A program made the translations under genes and the position numbers. 64,000 nucleotides of DNA from Cheilinus undulatus (Eukaryota; Chordata; Actinopteri; Labriformes; Labridae): positions 17,320,212 through 17,384,211 of the forward strand of contig NC_054876.1 in the NCBI RefSeq assembly GCF_018320785.1, given 5' to 3'. Positions 36,341 through 47,979 of the stretch are shown here, one piece after another (the first letter of the stretch is position 1; every line of letters starts with the position of its first letter). Below the pieces are notes generated by a model that did not search any database, had not been told where the DNA came from, and saw nothing but the letters and a program-made list of their open reading frames with translations.

Positions 36341-37836
36341 AAATGATTCTGTCTTTACAGAAAACTTGATGATTATCTGTCCACTGGGTGACTGCATCAG
36401 AAGAAATAAATAGACAAAGTAAATTCCATGGCACCTGATATGACTGCATTCTAGCTGTTAAAGTCATGCTGCTCTGGTGACCTTAAGACAGACTTGGACT
36501 GAGTTGGTGTTACCAACAGGAAGAATGCTGCAGCCAGAAGTGAACAGAAGTATAAAGAAACAAAAACAAAACTACCTTAAGTACCAGCGCTCACAAAGAG
36601 CTAGAGGAAAACACAGAGAAGCTGCGCTATTTTTGACAACAATGTTATTTGGCTGCATTGTTCTCGGGGCACAGGCCACAGAGGGTGAGGGGTCTTAAAG
36701 GAGGAGAAAACCAATGTGAAGCTTTAGGTTGACCTTACATTCCCTGCTGATTTATGGGAGGGAGATTTTCCTGCATAAGTGCTGAGAAGTCATTGCATTT
36801 TCTGATCATTTCTGATAATCGTGTTCATATTGATTGGATGTGTCACGAATTCTTCTGGAAACAGTGCATGCTCATATCCTTTTCAATTCAGAATTTGTCA
36901 CCAATGGAATTTCCACATCAACACAGGAGGATGTGATCAAATACCTTCTCTATTATTTACCTTTCTTTGATCGTAAATTAAATCCATCCACCCCTCTGTT
37001 GGTGCCACATTATTTGTTCTGGCTGTCGGCACACCCCGTTCACCGGGATGCCGCGAGGAAACGGGGGGCATTCTCATTTCCATTTCTGAAATTGAATTGC
37101 ATGAGTCATCCTGACCAGTGAAAGCCTCCTGCCTGCCGGTACATCACGACAAACTCCCACTACCACCTACCACCCACCCCTGGCACTCAGCCTCACATTC
37201 ACCTCCCTCCGCTGTCCCAAACACACAAACAAACTGGACTCTGAATGCAGATAAAGCCACACATGGGAATAAAAAAAGACTAAAAAGAGCCAAGCTTCGG
37301 TCCGTGATCAAGAAAATCTTTGATGCAGAAGCAGTTTGTTCTTTTTAAAAGTAATATTTATAATTTTGGAGGAAGGGGATGCAGACAGGCAGACAGACAG
37401 ACAGCTGCAGGATGAGAGGATGACAGGCAGGAGATGAGGATGTCCTTGACTTTGGCCTTAAAAAGCTCTGCTCACTATAAACTGAAATGAACACACATTA
37501 CTGTTTGTATAAAACTGCAACAGTGTTGTTTATGGTTGTTTTCAAATGGATTTTAACAATATTTTGAGTCTCTGAAAGCGATAAATAATGTCTATTTTAG
37601 GTCTATAACAGAAAGCTGACCATATCTAAATCATGGAAAAACATCTCTAAATACTAGGGATGTAAGGTGACACTTGCCTCTAATTTCGACTTACAACAGC
37701 TTTGCTGTGAAGTGCACTGCAGAGCAAATCACTCCCTTTCTAGTCAGTCAGAGCAGTTTCTCTGCATAGCTCCCATCCATCATGTCCTAGAAGCCTCAAT
37801 CTTCTCCACTTTGTTGGAATATGCTGGAGGTCTATC
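36341..37836. other. No gene recognised
   Basis: No exon recognised. A GACA microsatellite lies at about 37,384-37,403. Confidence 0.4.
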
Positions 37837-37839
37837 TTA

Positions 37840-38518
37840 AGGCCGGCTCAGACTACACAAATACAGCCAGATTTAAGCCCGACTGCGACGTCGCAGAGTC
37901 AAAACTCTGGCAGATTTTGAGAGTCGGGAACGACAAACCGTCTTGTAGTGTGACATAATTAACGACGCGTCCAAGACTCCTTACGATTCCTCACGACCAC
38001 GATTCAACAAGACTAGCGTGCCAGAATTTTTCGTGCATCGTCATCTAGTTTGACACCCTGACCTGATATTAATGACGTGAATCCTGAAGTCTGACAACAG
38101 GAGAACATTTGCTCCTTATCTTTGCATCATCATTTATCCACGTTATCACATGAATACCTTAAGTTCTATCTGAAGGAGAGCCAGTCCATATTGTCCTCCT
38201 TTTGATACATCCATACTTATATCCATAATCCAATCCATAATTGTTTCTAATTTTCCTTTTTTTTAAGCAAAAGACCGCTACAATCACATAGAGCGCTTCT
38301 GTTGTAGAGTGATTGACACTCTTTGGCCCGCCCCCCGACAACCTGTGAACTCGCACTAAGTCGCAGAGACAGTGGTGGCGTCAGCATACGCTGAGCGGTC
38401 CGGACCACTCTTGTAGTGTGGCCAGGCTGTCAGCCAAGACAGGACAAGATTTTGGTTGCATAGTCTGACATGGTGCCATCATGAATGACCAAAAGAATCG
38501 CGTAGTCTGAGCCAGCCG
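37840..38518. mobile_element. Harbinger-like non-autonomous element, TTA-flanked
   Basis: A 679-base element lies between TTA at 37837-37839 and TTA at 38519-38521. Its left end is AGGCCGGCTCAGACTACAC; the right end, inverted, is CGGCTGGCTCAGACTACGC. A 3-base TTA target and inverted ends of about 17 bases fit PIF/Harbinger. Several CpG words inside, for example GCGACGTCGCAGAGTC, suggest it is not very old. No transposase motif is seen. Confidence 0.75.
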
Positions 38519-38521
38519 TTA

Positions 38522-39634
38522 GGTGCAGGCAACGGCCAAACTGCATCAATGCAAGTAGACCAGGTCGATCCAAACAGCAGAGAAATGTGCAGTGTCCAGT
38601 CAACTTTAAAATACAACACAATGCACGCACTAATGGTAAATCCTCGCCATATCAACATTTTCATGAAGAAAATTTAACTTTTGAGGCAAAAAGCCACAGA
38701 ATTTTAAATAATCCACGCATCCTTTGTAGCATGCATAAACCTCTTAACTTCATAATAAACTCAACCATTGAGGAAACAATAAAGTCGTGGAATCATTTGA
38801 AAATAAACATCTAATCAACCCCAAAAAGGCAAAATAATCCGCTGCTGACACACTGTTTCCTCCTGAACACACGGTCCCCTGTGATCTCTGCCCTCATCTC
38901 TCAAGCTGATAACAAGGCTGTGCTGTGCTATAGACATTGTTCCAGGTAACTCACCTTCAGTCAGGGCAAAACCACACTGAAGAGGAGAAAATTACAGGTT
39001 AGCTCATGGGATGAGTCGAGGGGAGACAAGGCCACATTTTACAAATGTTTGATTTTTGTAACCAAACATACATGAGTGGAAAATGTGTCTTTTATTCAAG
39101 TCACAAATGCAAAGCAATGCACATTCATTCATAAATATTTAAACCAATCCTCTTGTACTGAATACCACTGCTTACTAGGGATGTAAAGGCATCAAAATCT
39201 CATGGTAAGGTCATACCTTGGTAACATGACAAGTACAGAATTTATTTGGATATCAAAAAAACAAAAAACAAAAACAATACAACAAATGAAGATTTGGAAA
39301 AAAAAGACATTGGCATTTATCAAACAACAGTTGCACTTAAAATATAACAATATGGCAAATTAGGCTTAAAATGATAAACTTACGCTTTAGCTACAGCGTG
39401 TTTACTAACCTTCTAAAACCTTAGTTATCCACCACTGAAAAGAGCTGTTGGTTTTAATCTCCCTCACCACTTGTAGTATCCACCAGTTTTGCAGTTAGAT
39501 CAAGCCAGTGAGTGAAGCGCAAAGGATGATGGGTACGCAAGGGCCAATGGTAAGTTCCCATTTCCCGTCACTCTACTCCGTGTTCCTCCAAACCTGATTG
39601 GGGAACCACTGCCCTCTTTAACGATAGATAGAAT

Positions 39635-39668
<34 letters not shown>

Positions 39669-41100
39669 TGAAGATGATAACAGAACAAATAAACCATCAA
39701 AGTATAATGAGATTCCTTATCTCAATGAGGTTTTCATTGGTTAAATTAATTGACATAAATATGGCAATTAAAAAGATGAAAAACCATAAAATCACAAAAA
39801 GAAATAAAAACAACAAGAAAAAAATAAATGATGACAATGAACAAAAAATAAAAAGGTATAAAATCTTTTAAAAAAGTTAGAAAAATATGTGTCTGAATTA
39901 AAGTAAATAAAAGCAAAAACAAATTGAGAAGACATGAAATAAAGGCAATAAATAAATTCAAAAGACAAAGAAACTGCTTAAATAAAAACAAACAAAAAAT
40001 CCCATAAAACTTCAAAAGATCTTTGAACTTTTCTTGAGTTTATTTAACCCACTTCATCTGTACAGTGGCTCTTAAAAATGCCAGCTCTAGCATCAGAATG
40101 TCAAGCTTTATTGAGACACCAGGAGGGCCAAACTTCCTTTTTTTCAGAGCTTCATGACCTCTGACCCTGAGGCACCCTGATGACCTGATGACCTCACACA
40201 CCCTTGAGCTCTCTTAAACACACACACTCATCAACATTGACATTTAATCTGAAAGCAGATTCCTCCAAGGAGCTGGAGGCCGCTCAGACAGGTTACTAAT
40301 CATATTATGTACGTTTTGAATATAAATGAGGCTTTTTATGATGAACTGTGGTAGTATCACACTGTGTGAAATCAACATTTTCAGTTCATGAGCTCCACCA
40401 GGTTCTGTTGGTGCGAAGAGATCTGAAGACATTGTTCAAGTCTTTGAGTATACTCACAGGCTTCAGTGTATACTAAAGGAGACTTTTTCTAGCAGTATCT
40501 TCATTTCCACAGTGACTCTAAAGTTTCACAGTGGGTCTGGTTCCATATGGGTGCTAAAGGATGCATTACACCTCAATTTTCTTGCATGCTCACTAGCTTA
40601 TAAACAGATCAGTGTGATGATGGGTAAAAGTAACGGAAATAAATCAAACAAAAGTGGAGGCGATAAAAACTTGAGAATTAAATTATGAAGTGATAAAAAT
40701 GCATTTTAATTGAAAAAATAAAGGGATGATTTTATTTGATTAATTTGATGTTGATTTGATAAAAATGGTTGCAAATTTGATCATTTTGATTGTATTTCAT
40801 TCATCCTTTATCACAAACACTGTAAACAATTTAAGTATTATTACGGAAAGAGGCCTCAAGGGCATGGGTGTAGCCCTGGGGAGGTACTGATTACCCGGGC
40901 CCACAGTAAGGAGGGGCCCTTGAGAAGCCTGCAATGAAATGTGTGTTTTTATTTACTTTTTCAAAGAAATTAGTGTCATTATTGAATCAAAGTCACGAAA
41001 TTAATCAGTCAACTGACTGAAATTTGTATCAGATACATTAAATACAATACTGGGGGGGCCCTGCTATGCAATTATTTTCATCACATCAACCTCAAATATA
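38522..41100. other. No gene recognised; low-complexity patches
   Basis: No exon recognised. It holds an ATA microsatellite at 39,637-39,665 and a long A-rich, C-poor stretch at about 39,765-40,010 in which open frames on both strands are without meaning. Confidence 0.4.
39637..39665. repeat. ATA microsatellite
   Basis: About nine ATA steps, followed by ATGATGAAGATGAT. This explains the tyrosine run in the minus-strand frame here. Confidence 0.8.
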
Positions 41101-41104
41101 TTAA

Positions 41105-42240
41105 AGGAGACATATCATACTAAGTCATATTTTAACACTTGCATACAATGCTACAATGTTGAGGACCCTTTCTAAACCATAACGATTTCATTTTACCAAG
41201 AGACACGCGTCTTTCCATAAACCCTGCAAACGAGATTACCGGCCTCCCTGAACAGCTCGTTGCAAGACTTGATACAAGCTGACGTCAGCTCATTTTCCAG
41301 CTTCCCCATTGGACAGCTCTGAGCAGAGATGACTCCCCTCCCCTCCTTCCACAGCAGGCTCTCAGACCTGCCCTCCCGGCAGCTCGTTCTCAGCCACGGT
41401 GCGTTGTATACAGCGCCTCCCCGCCGCTGTATACACCGCTGCTGTTGTTTGGTTTCTTGCTCTTGTGTGGATTTATTCAGGGCAGCATGTCTTCTAAACT
41501 TATTCGTGTTTTTTTGGTTGTGACGATAAATCTACCTTGTATGCGCTCCCGAAGGACGAAAGCAGCAGAAAGCGGTGGGAATTGTTTGTCTCACTGCCTG
41601 CAAAATTTTTTCCTCTGCGCTCGTCACTTCACCGACAATTGTTTCGTGAATAAAGGACAGTGAGATTCTGGATTTGCTTCTAATCTGCTGCTAAAACATG
41701 GAGCTGTTCCCTCTGTAAAGATCGCCCAGGGAGGCTTAGAACCACAAGCTGTAAGTCACTTTAAAACATTACTTTAAAACGAGCCATGGGCCAGTGGGAA
41801 GCTAATGTGTGCTAAACTTTGTCATCAGTTGTTTTCATAACCATCCGCCCTTTTACCCAAAACTATGCCGTGAAACGTTGTGTACCTTTACATTACTAAG
41901 TCTTGACCTGTGCTGATTAAAAGCCCAATGAGTAAACTAAGCAAAACTCGGCGATCAATGGGCCGAGAAAACAGTTCGGCCCATTGATCAGCCCCCAGGA
42001 AGCTTTGACCAAACTGGCCAATCAGAGAACGGTAAGATCACGGACATGTATAAGTCTTATAGAGACAGGACTGAAACAGGGCGTTTTCAGCAGTAGGCAA
42101 GATCTGCTGAATATAGGGGTTTTCCTATCGCCAGTATAAGATAAGTGAGGAGTTTTTTGAGCTGCACATCATACATAACTATTCTAAAGGTGTCCCAAAA
42201 TGACATACTTAAAAGGAAAAAGGGGTAAAATATGTCTCCT
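41105..42240 (+). mobile_element. TTAA-flanked DNA element with THAP exon, probably Kolobok
   Basis: A 1,136-base element lies between TTAA at 41101-41104 and TTAA at 42241-42244. The left end is AGGAGACATATCATAC; the right end, inverted, is AGGAGACATATTTTAC. The plus strand carries a broken THAP zinc-finger domain at 41,487-41,750. TTAA targets are used by Kolobok and piggyBac elements; a THAP domain is known for Kolobok, which makes that the best reading. The catalytic domain is absent, so this is an internally deleted copy. Confidence 0.8.
41487..41750 (+). pseudogene. THAP-domain exon of a DNA transposon, broken
   Basis: THAP domains bind DNA with a C2CH zinc site. Visible parts: ATG at 41,487 opening MSSKLIR; in another frame CFFGCDDKSTLYALPKDESS, with a CxxxC pair, followed by RKRWELF, the conserved arginine/tryptophan patch; then in a third frame LCARHFTDNCF with the CxxH pair; and, after a stop, LLLKHGAVPSVK, the AVPS box that ends the domain. 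A GTAAGT donor-like site follows at 41,751. So one exon of the original gene is recognisable, with two frame changes and one stop. Confidence 0.78.
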
Positions 42241-42244
42241 TTAA

Positions 42245-42598
42245 ATTAATTCATAATTTACATTTTTTAATTCAGATGCATTCTTATCATTTTATCATTT
42301 AACTTTTATCATTCCACTTTTATCATGTGATTTTTGCTACTTTCACCTACCATAGTGTGCCTCTCTCTCATTAAAAGTCCATTTAGATCACCCTGTCTCT
42401 CTCCCTCCCCTCTATTTGTGTAAACATGATGATTCATCTTCATCATCAAAAAGAGGGGATTTCCTAAAAAGCACTTAAGCAGGCATAACAGTCTCCTAAA
42501 AATGTATGTATGGTCCCAACCATCATATCAATAAATAACACAATCTTATTTTTGTAATGGTAATGAGAGTGTTTGTGTTACTCATGTGAACAAATACA
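42245..42598. other. No gene recognised
   Basis: Short stretch between two TTAA-flanked elements; AT-rich, with a TTTATCATT-like patch near 42,285-42,325. Confidence 0.4.
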
Positions 42599-42602
42599 TT
42601 AA

Positions 42603-43267
42603 GTGCAAGTGAACCCCCAGCTCAAAGCTAACTCCGCCCACTGCAGGATTTCAAAAAATGCACAGAAGTGAGCAGTTTGGTACTGAGAGGAGGGAGGGGA
42701 GAAGGACATTTTCTTTTTTTTAAGGTCAGGGTTTTCCAGATTAAGCGGGAGTGACAGTGACTTCCCCTTCCTCCTAGTGACACAGAGTCCTGCAGCACTG
42801 CTGCCTTAGAGCGATCTTTAGAGGTGGAGGATTTTCCCCCTCCAGAGTCCCCTGAAGCAGGCTATAGTGTGGTGGCAGACCATGGTGGTCCTGTTTGCGC
42901 CGTTGACTGCAGCACCGGCGTTACTAAAGCCGAAGCTCTCGGAGCCGAAGCAGTGCAGCAGAGGATGGGAGTGGTCTCTGAATGGTAAAGTCAGTTAGAG
43001 GCAGTAATGTTCTACCTTTTCTACAGAGTTTGTGACGTAGAAACCTACCGATGGTGGGTTTCTATGTCACATAAGCCCCACCTTTTCAGAAAAGATTTTT
43101 CAAGGGAGATGTCCATTTGAGCTAATTAAAAGACGTAAAACACAGATTTTTATCAGTTTGGTGCAAATGTCAGAAATAACACCAGCATTGATGTATTTTA
43201 TCATTGTTCTGTCAGATACTTACATGTACAGCTGAAAAAAAAAAAGGTGAAAGTGTTCACTACTTCT
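42603..43267. mobile_element. TTAA-flanked MITE
   Basis: A 665-base element lies between TTAA at 42599-42602 and TTAA at 43268-43271. The left end GTGCAAGTGAACCCCC and the inverted right end AGAAGTAGTGAACACTTTC share AGTGAAC. Inside, a stem of about 14 pairs forms at 43,031-43,068 (GTGACGTAGAAACC against GGTTTCTATGTCAC). No coding motif is seen. Confidence 0.55.
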
Positions 43268-43271
43268 TTAA

Positions 43272-44039
43272 AACTTGACTCATGAGAAGTCTGCAGGGAA
43301 ACAAAAGTCTGCCTGTATGGTAAATGTTTCTGAGAAACATCTTATGTTTGTTGAATGCATAGATCTGAAGTAAACACAAGATGCCCTACTGAAAGGATAA
43401 GCTCCCAGTAAAGAGATCCCTTATTACTGGCCTCCACAAGTCAACCAAGCAGACCAATGGGCAGCGAGAAGACAGCACTTCTGCAGAGTCATCACGTGGT
43501 AACTCCTGTTCCCTGTAGTTTCCTTTAGTTAGTCCAGCAACACCTCCAAAGGGCTGAAGAGTAATGTCCAGCATCCCAGAGCCAACCCCTCCCTGCTAGC
43601 TTTAACTACTCACCATGCTAACACAGAGAAGTTTTTTATGCTACCCACCCTACCATAAAAGCATCACAGTCCAAACAGCATCGCCACCCCCAATGGACCC
43701 AGGCTCTATACATACAAGCTCCAGGTAGTGACAATGTCAATACTACCTACTCTAGCATGACTCACTGCTGCAGCTCCAACAAAACAGCTATTCCTGGAAC
43801 TGACACAACACAGGAAACTGTGAAAAGAACGCAAGTTAAAATAGAGAGACTGAGAGGGGTGTGAAGAGAAAACTGCAAAAAGACGAGGGAAGCAGAGACT
43901 GGATGAGGAGGTCTGATCGAGGCTATCATTCACCCTCACCTGACTGGGTTGTTGAATGTTGTATAAGAGTCTAAATAAAGGAGGGGAAATAGTTCTAAAT
44001 TGTGACATTAACAGACCCAGCCAAAGTTATATAGGCCAA
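43272..44039. other. No gene recognised
   Basis: No exon or repeat family recognised. Confidence 0.4.
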
Positions 44040-44370
44040 CAGAAAACTTTAATCCTTTAATCGACTCCAAAAAGTCTGCTCCTCGACAGAATTAAATGGG
44101 TGTACCCCAAGGCTCCGTATTAGGCTCAATGACTTTTAGCATTCTTGATAATGATCTAACTAAGTGTTGTCTGGGGGCTGGTTGTCAACTCTATAAGGAT
44201 GAAACAATATTGTACACTGCAGCAAAATACACCAAATGAGGCAACTGAGAGAATATAATCTTATATGAATGGGGTATGCAAGTGGGCTAGTCAAAATAAG
44301 ACCACTGTGAACCTGAAAACAAAAGTCTCATCAGCTAACCAACACAACCAGCACAGAATCCGTTACACAG
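44040..44370 (+). pseudogene. LINE reverse transcriptase fragment (L2/CR1-like)
   Basis: The plus strand from 44,098 reads MGVPQGSVLGSMTFSILDND and then CQLYKDETILYTA. GVPQGSxLGP and YADD are the core motifs of non-LTR reverse transcriptases; here the YADD box has become YKDE, so two catalytic-box residues are changed. Downstream the KTKV word of the LNxxKTK motif is still readable near 44,320. Only about 100 codons remain and no 3' end is seen. The fragment abuts the first unit of the tRNA array. Confidence 0.75.
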
Positions 44371-44586
44371 AATAACAATACAGAAATACAGAATACAGAA
44401 ATTGAGATGGCTATTGAATTTGAATTTGCGGTCCTGGAGCTGTGGCAGGTGGAACTGGGCCTGCCAGGCAGTGACCCCTTTCCTTCTGGTGGAATGTGAG
44501 GGGCATGTGTTGAGGTTTCCTGCTTGTAGGCAGCAACAGCCACTTGCAAATTGTTTTGAAGTTAAGCAAGAGGTGGGCAACTAATA

Positions 44587-45171
44587 GGCTGAATCTCAAT
44601 CTCCTCCCTAAACCCTGCGCCCTGAGCCCTCATTGACTTAACTGACTGCACCTTGAAAGTGATTGAATGAGTGAGGCTGCAAGGGCTTGAAGGGTAGAAA
44701 CAGGAATGGGACAGCCCTTTGTTTTTTTTGTTGACAATCGGCATCTTGTAGAGCTTAAAACAAAGATAAAAACAAGCGTGCCTCACCTACAGACCTGTTT
44801 TCTCAGTGGATGAAGGCTGTTTTATATAATATACTTACAGGAAAAATACTTCTTTTTACAACGTCCACCCCTTTTTGCACCTTCCATGATTTTTGTATAT
44901 ATTTTCACTCTTTTCACTTCACTTTTATAGGGTTTACTGGCGGGCATCCCACGTGAATCCTTGCCATACGCCACAGTGCAATGAACTATGGGTAATTCCC
45001 TCACGCTAAGTCTGCAGAGATGCCCACTCATGGAAAGGGCACATAAAGTCAGTGAGAGATCCCTCACACACTTTATGATTTGACAGTGGGACAACCCTAA
45101 GCCCTCACGGACTTTGCGGGAGCGCGCCTCAAAGTCAGTGAGTGTGTGAGTGTGGACATTGGGATTGGGCC
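44587..45171. mobile_element. 585-base MITE inserted in the first array unit
   Basis: The ends GGCTGAATCTCAATCTCC and, inverted, GGCCCAATCCCAATGTCC pair at most positions. ATA flanks both sides (44584-44586 and 45172-45174). Sister units show the empty site CTAATACTATGTCTTGAACT, in which ATA occurs once, so ATA, or its last two bases TA, is the target duplication. No coding motif is seen. Confidence 0.82.
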
Positions 45172-45267
45172 ATACTATGTCTTGAACTGAAGACTCCCAA
45201 GGAAGCTGTTGTCAATGAAGGTGTCACTGTGTCTAAATGCAAGCATGGCAGGATAAGAATTCAAGCA

Positions 45268-45349
45268 CGACGAGGATGGGATTCGAACCCACGCGTGCAG
45301 AGCACAATGGATTAGCAGTCCATCACCTTAACCACTCGGCCACCTCGTC
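45268..45349 (-). tRNA. tRNA-Ser (GCT), unit 1
   Basis: An 82-base serine tRNA that reads AGC/AGT codons. On the minus strand it starts GACGAGGTGGCCGAGTGGTT, has GCT at the anticodon (45314-45316) and a long variable arm TTGTGCTCTGCACG, and ends CCCATCCTCGTCG without encoded CCA. The internal promoter is complete: A box TGGCCGAGTGG and B box GGTTCGAATCC. It has AAGGTG in the D arm where units 3-7 have AAGGCG. No run of four or more T follows within about 40 bases downstream (to the left), so termination is unclear. It is head to head with the Ala locus at 45,454. Confidence 0.93.
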
Positions 45350-45453
45350 TATGTCTGACCCATTTTTAGCCACAGTTGATTCCGTAATCTTGAGACGCAG
45401 AGAAGTTTAACACTTATGCGGTCCTGGAGGTGTGCCAGGTGAGCTCTTCCAGA

Positions 45454-45526
45454 GGGGAATTAGCTCAAATGGTAGAGCACCCACCTAGCATGCGAGAGGT
45501 AGCAGGATCAATGCCTGCCTTCTCCA
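45454..45526 (+). tRNA. tRNA-Ala (AGC), unit 1, probably degenerate
   Basis: A 73-base alanine tRNA shape starting GGGGAATTAGCTCAAATGG, with anticodon AGC at 45487-45489. The anticodon stem is CCCAC against GCGAG, with two mismatches, and acceptor pair 7 is also lost (CTTCTCC at the 3' side). The B box reads GGATCAATGCC, with A where other units keep G. Only three T follow the gene. It is probably a pseudogene, although the core fold is visible. Confidence 0.8.
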
Positions 45527-45844
45527 CAACATGCATTCTTTCTCTCTTCTGGTGAGGAAGCAATAAGTGAAGAGGTGAAAAAAGTCATGTCCACCAGGAA
45601 ATGACTTTCATTCAAGTCAGTAAGCCTAAAAGGAATTCATGTCATCCTGTGAAACCAACATCCCTGGCCCCCTCCCTCCCCTCAGGCTCGCTTGTCTGAT
45701 AGTGTTTCTTTCACTTTCAGGAGCCTTATTGTTTCTGTCGACTTGGGTTCCAATGATGACACTACAAAGATACCAGCAACCCCACTGGAGCAACATTTAT
45801 TGCAGAGCTTTACAAAAAAGGCCACCTCATGGTTATGGGCTCAG

Positions 45845-46232
45845 ACCAAATAAAACAGACAAATAAGACAAATAAAGTCCAAATTATGGATTGAAAAGGT
45901 CAAAGTATGAAATGAAGAGAAAATCTTAAGTCTAAGTTGTGATCTTGAGAAGCAAAATTGAAAATGTTAAATCGAACACAATTTAGTTTCCCCCCCTTAA
46001 TTTTGACTTTTTATCTCATTTTTCTTATTCTTTACTTTTTCAGATTTTTATGGCTTAACAAGGATATTTTGAATAATCAAGCTAAAGTTTACATTTTTAA
46101 ACTGGAGGAAATCTGCAGACCTCATACTGGTGGGCCAGTTATAATACAAATATGTTATGATCTCACAGGCCGGATGTAATTGTTTCATGGGCCGGATTTA
46201 GCCCCTGGGCCTTCAGTTTGACACCTGTTACA
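45845..46232. mobile_element. Foreign segment with hAT-like end inside the array
   Basis: After a break in the array unit near 45,845, the sequence ends at about 46,232 with GGGCCGGATTTAGCCCCTGG, then GCCTTCAGTTTGACACCTGT. This resembles the CACAxGTGTCAAACTCAAGGCCCGGG end of hAT elements. The other end is not defined; an AT-rich stretch with TTTTGACTTTTTATCTC lies at 46,003-46,020. Confidence 0.55.
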
Positions 46233-46236
46233 TAGA

Positions 46237-47597
46237 AGGTACATCTGTGGAGGGAGTACCTGTAATAGCTGTGTTAATGGATAAAGATTTACAAGAGCAG
46301 TTGATGATACCATGCGACTCACTGTTTCATACAATTTTATATTCCTGGAAAGGGATTGCCAAAACATGTCGATTGGGAAATCAGTTCATGATACTCAGGT
46401 GGTGCGCCTATGACTCTTTTGAGCTTTTAAGCCAAAGAAGAATGATGTGAGATTCAAAAGATGGATTACAAAAGGATTAACCACCTACTACACATTTACC
46501 CAGAAGGGAGTGTTCCAGAGTTTTGAAGACCTTAGGAGGTCTCATGGTTTAGAAAAGGACGACTTTTATAGATGTTTGCGGGTTAGAACTTATTTTAATC
46601 AAAACCTACGAGAAACTTGGGAAACAGCTGAATCAGAATTCCTCCATGTGTTTCTGTCTCTGTTGAAATTAGGTTCATGTACAAAAGTTATTTCCAGATA
46701 ATATAATGGTATTCTTGTGTCTAAACAGGGGGATACAGACCATATAAGAAATAAGTGGGAGAAAGAAGGAAAAATATCCATTTCAACTGAGAACTGGGAA
46801 AAAATTTACAAGTTACAATGGATGACCTCAAGCTCCAACACATGGAGGAAATTCTGTTAGAAAAACATTGTTAGATTTTTTTGTAACTCCAGTCCAGAAA
46901 AAACACCAAGGCAGTAGAGACACCTGTTGGAGACTCTGTGGGACGAACAATGCAAATCACTATCATATTTTTTGGAGTTATCAATTGATTAAACCATTCT
47001 GGGAACAGCTGTGTGAACATTTAAATAACATCTTTACAGAGAAAATTCCTTGTAAGTTTGAAGCCCTGTATTTAGGAGACATTTAAATTGATAACTGGAC
47101 TCTGAAAGATAAAAAGGAGCTGGCAGTGCTTCTGGCAGCAAGCAAAAAGACGATCACTAGAAAATGGTTAAAACCAGAAGCATCCACAGTTGAAGACTGG
47201 ATCGATATTGTACAGGACATTTACATTCTGGAGAAGATGTCATTTTCTGTCAAAGGGAATCTTTCTTCAGGATTTGGTCAAAATGGACAGAATATGTGAA
47301 ACCTGTTACCTCGGTGAATTCGATATGATTGTAATAGAAACCATCTACTTTATATACATTTCTGTTTAGGTTTGTGTAAACATATAAACTTTAAAGTGTT
47401 TTTCCTGATATGAGAATAAATGGAGCGAGCCCCACTCCTCCCGCCCACCTGTTCATACTGTTCTTTAATGGATTAGCAGGGATCATTTTCTTGACCACAT
47501 TCAAGGTGTGGAAACTGAATTGTACCCAGAAGGGACATGTTGTAATAATTGCTTTTCCAAATGAACAAATAATTACAAAAAAAAAGAAAAAAAAAAG
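46237..47597 (+). pseudogene. L1/Tx1-like LINE, 3' part of ORF2 and tail
   Basis: The plus strand encodes the C-terminal part of a LINE ORF2 in several frames. Parts in order: a segment at 46,447-46,701 with GVFQSFEDLRRSHGL; at 46,868-47,086 FFVTPVQKKHQGSRDTCWRL, followed by CGTNNANHYHIFWSYQLIKP, where CxxxC...H is the start of the C-terminal zinc knuckle and its last Cys has become Tyr; then RKWLKPEASTVEDWIDIVQD near 47,160-47,220. After about 170 bases of 3' UTR it ends in an A-rich tail at 47,574-47,597. The reverse transcriptase core is missing, so it is 5'-truncated. Confidence 0.82.
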
Positions 47598-47979
47598 GCC
47601 ACCTCATGGTTATGTTCCTATCACGTTCAAGAGCCATATTGTTTCTGTCCACTTGGGTTTCCAATGATGACACTACAAAGATATCAGCAATCCCACCTGA
47701 GCAACATTGATTGCAGAGCTTTACAAAAAAGGCCACTTCATGGTTATGGGCTCAGACCTGCAAGGCAGCCAGTCGTGTCCTGCTGGTGGGCAAAATAACA
47801 GGCTCTTTGTTGAGGTTTCCTGCTTGTAGTTAGCAACAGCCACTGGAAAACTGTTTTAAAGTTAAGCAAGAGGTGGGCAACTAATACTCTGTCTTGAACT
47901 AAGAACTCCATAGGAAGCTGTTGTCAATGAAGGTGTCATTGTGTCTAAATGCAAGCATGGCAGGAGAAGAACTCAAGCT

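Noticed and set aside
39746-40015. An 89-codon hydrophobic frame resembling a membrane peptide
   Set aside because: It is the reverse of an A-rich low-complexity stretch, which always reads as Phe/Leu/Ile.
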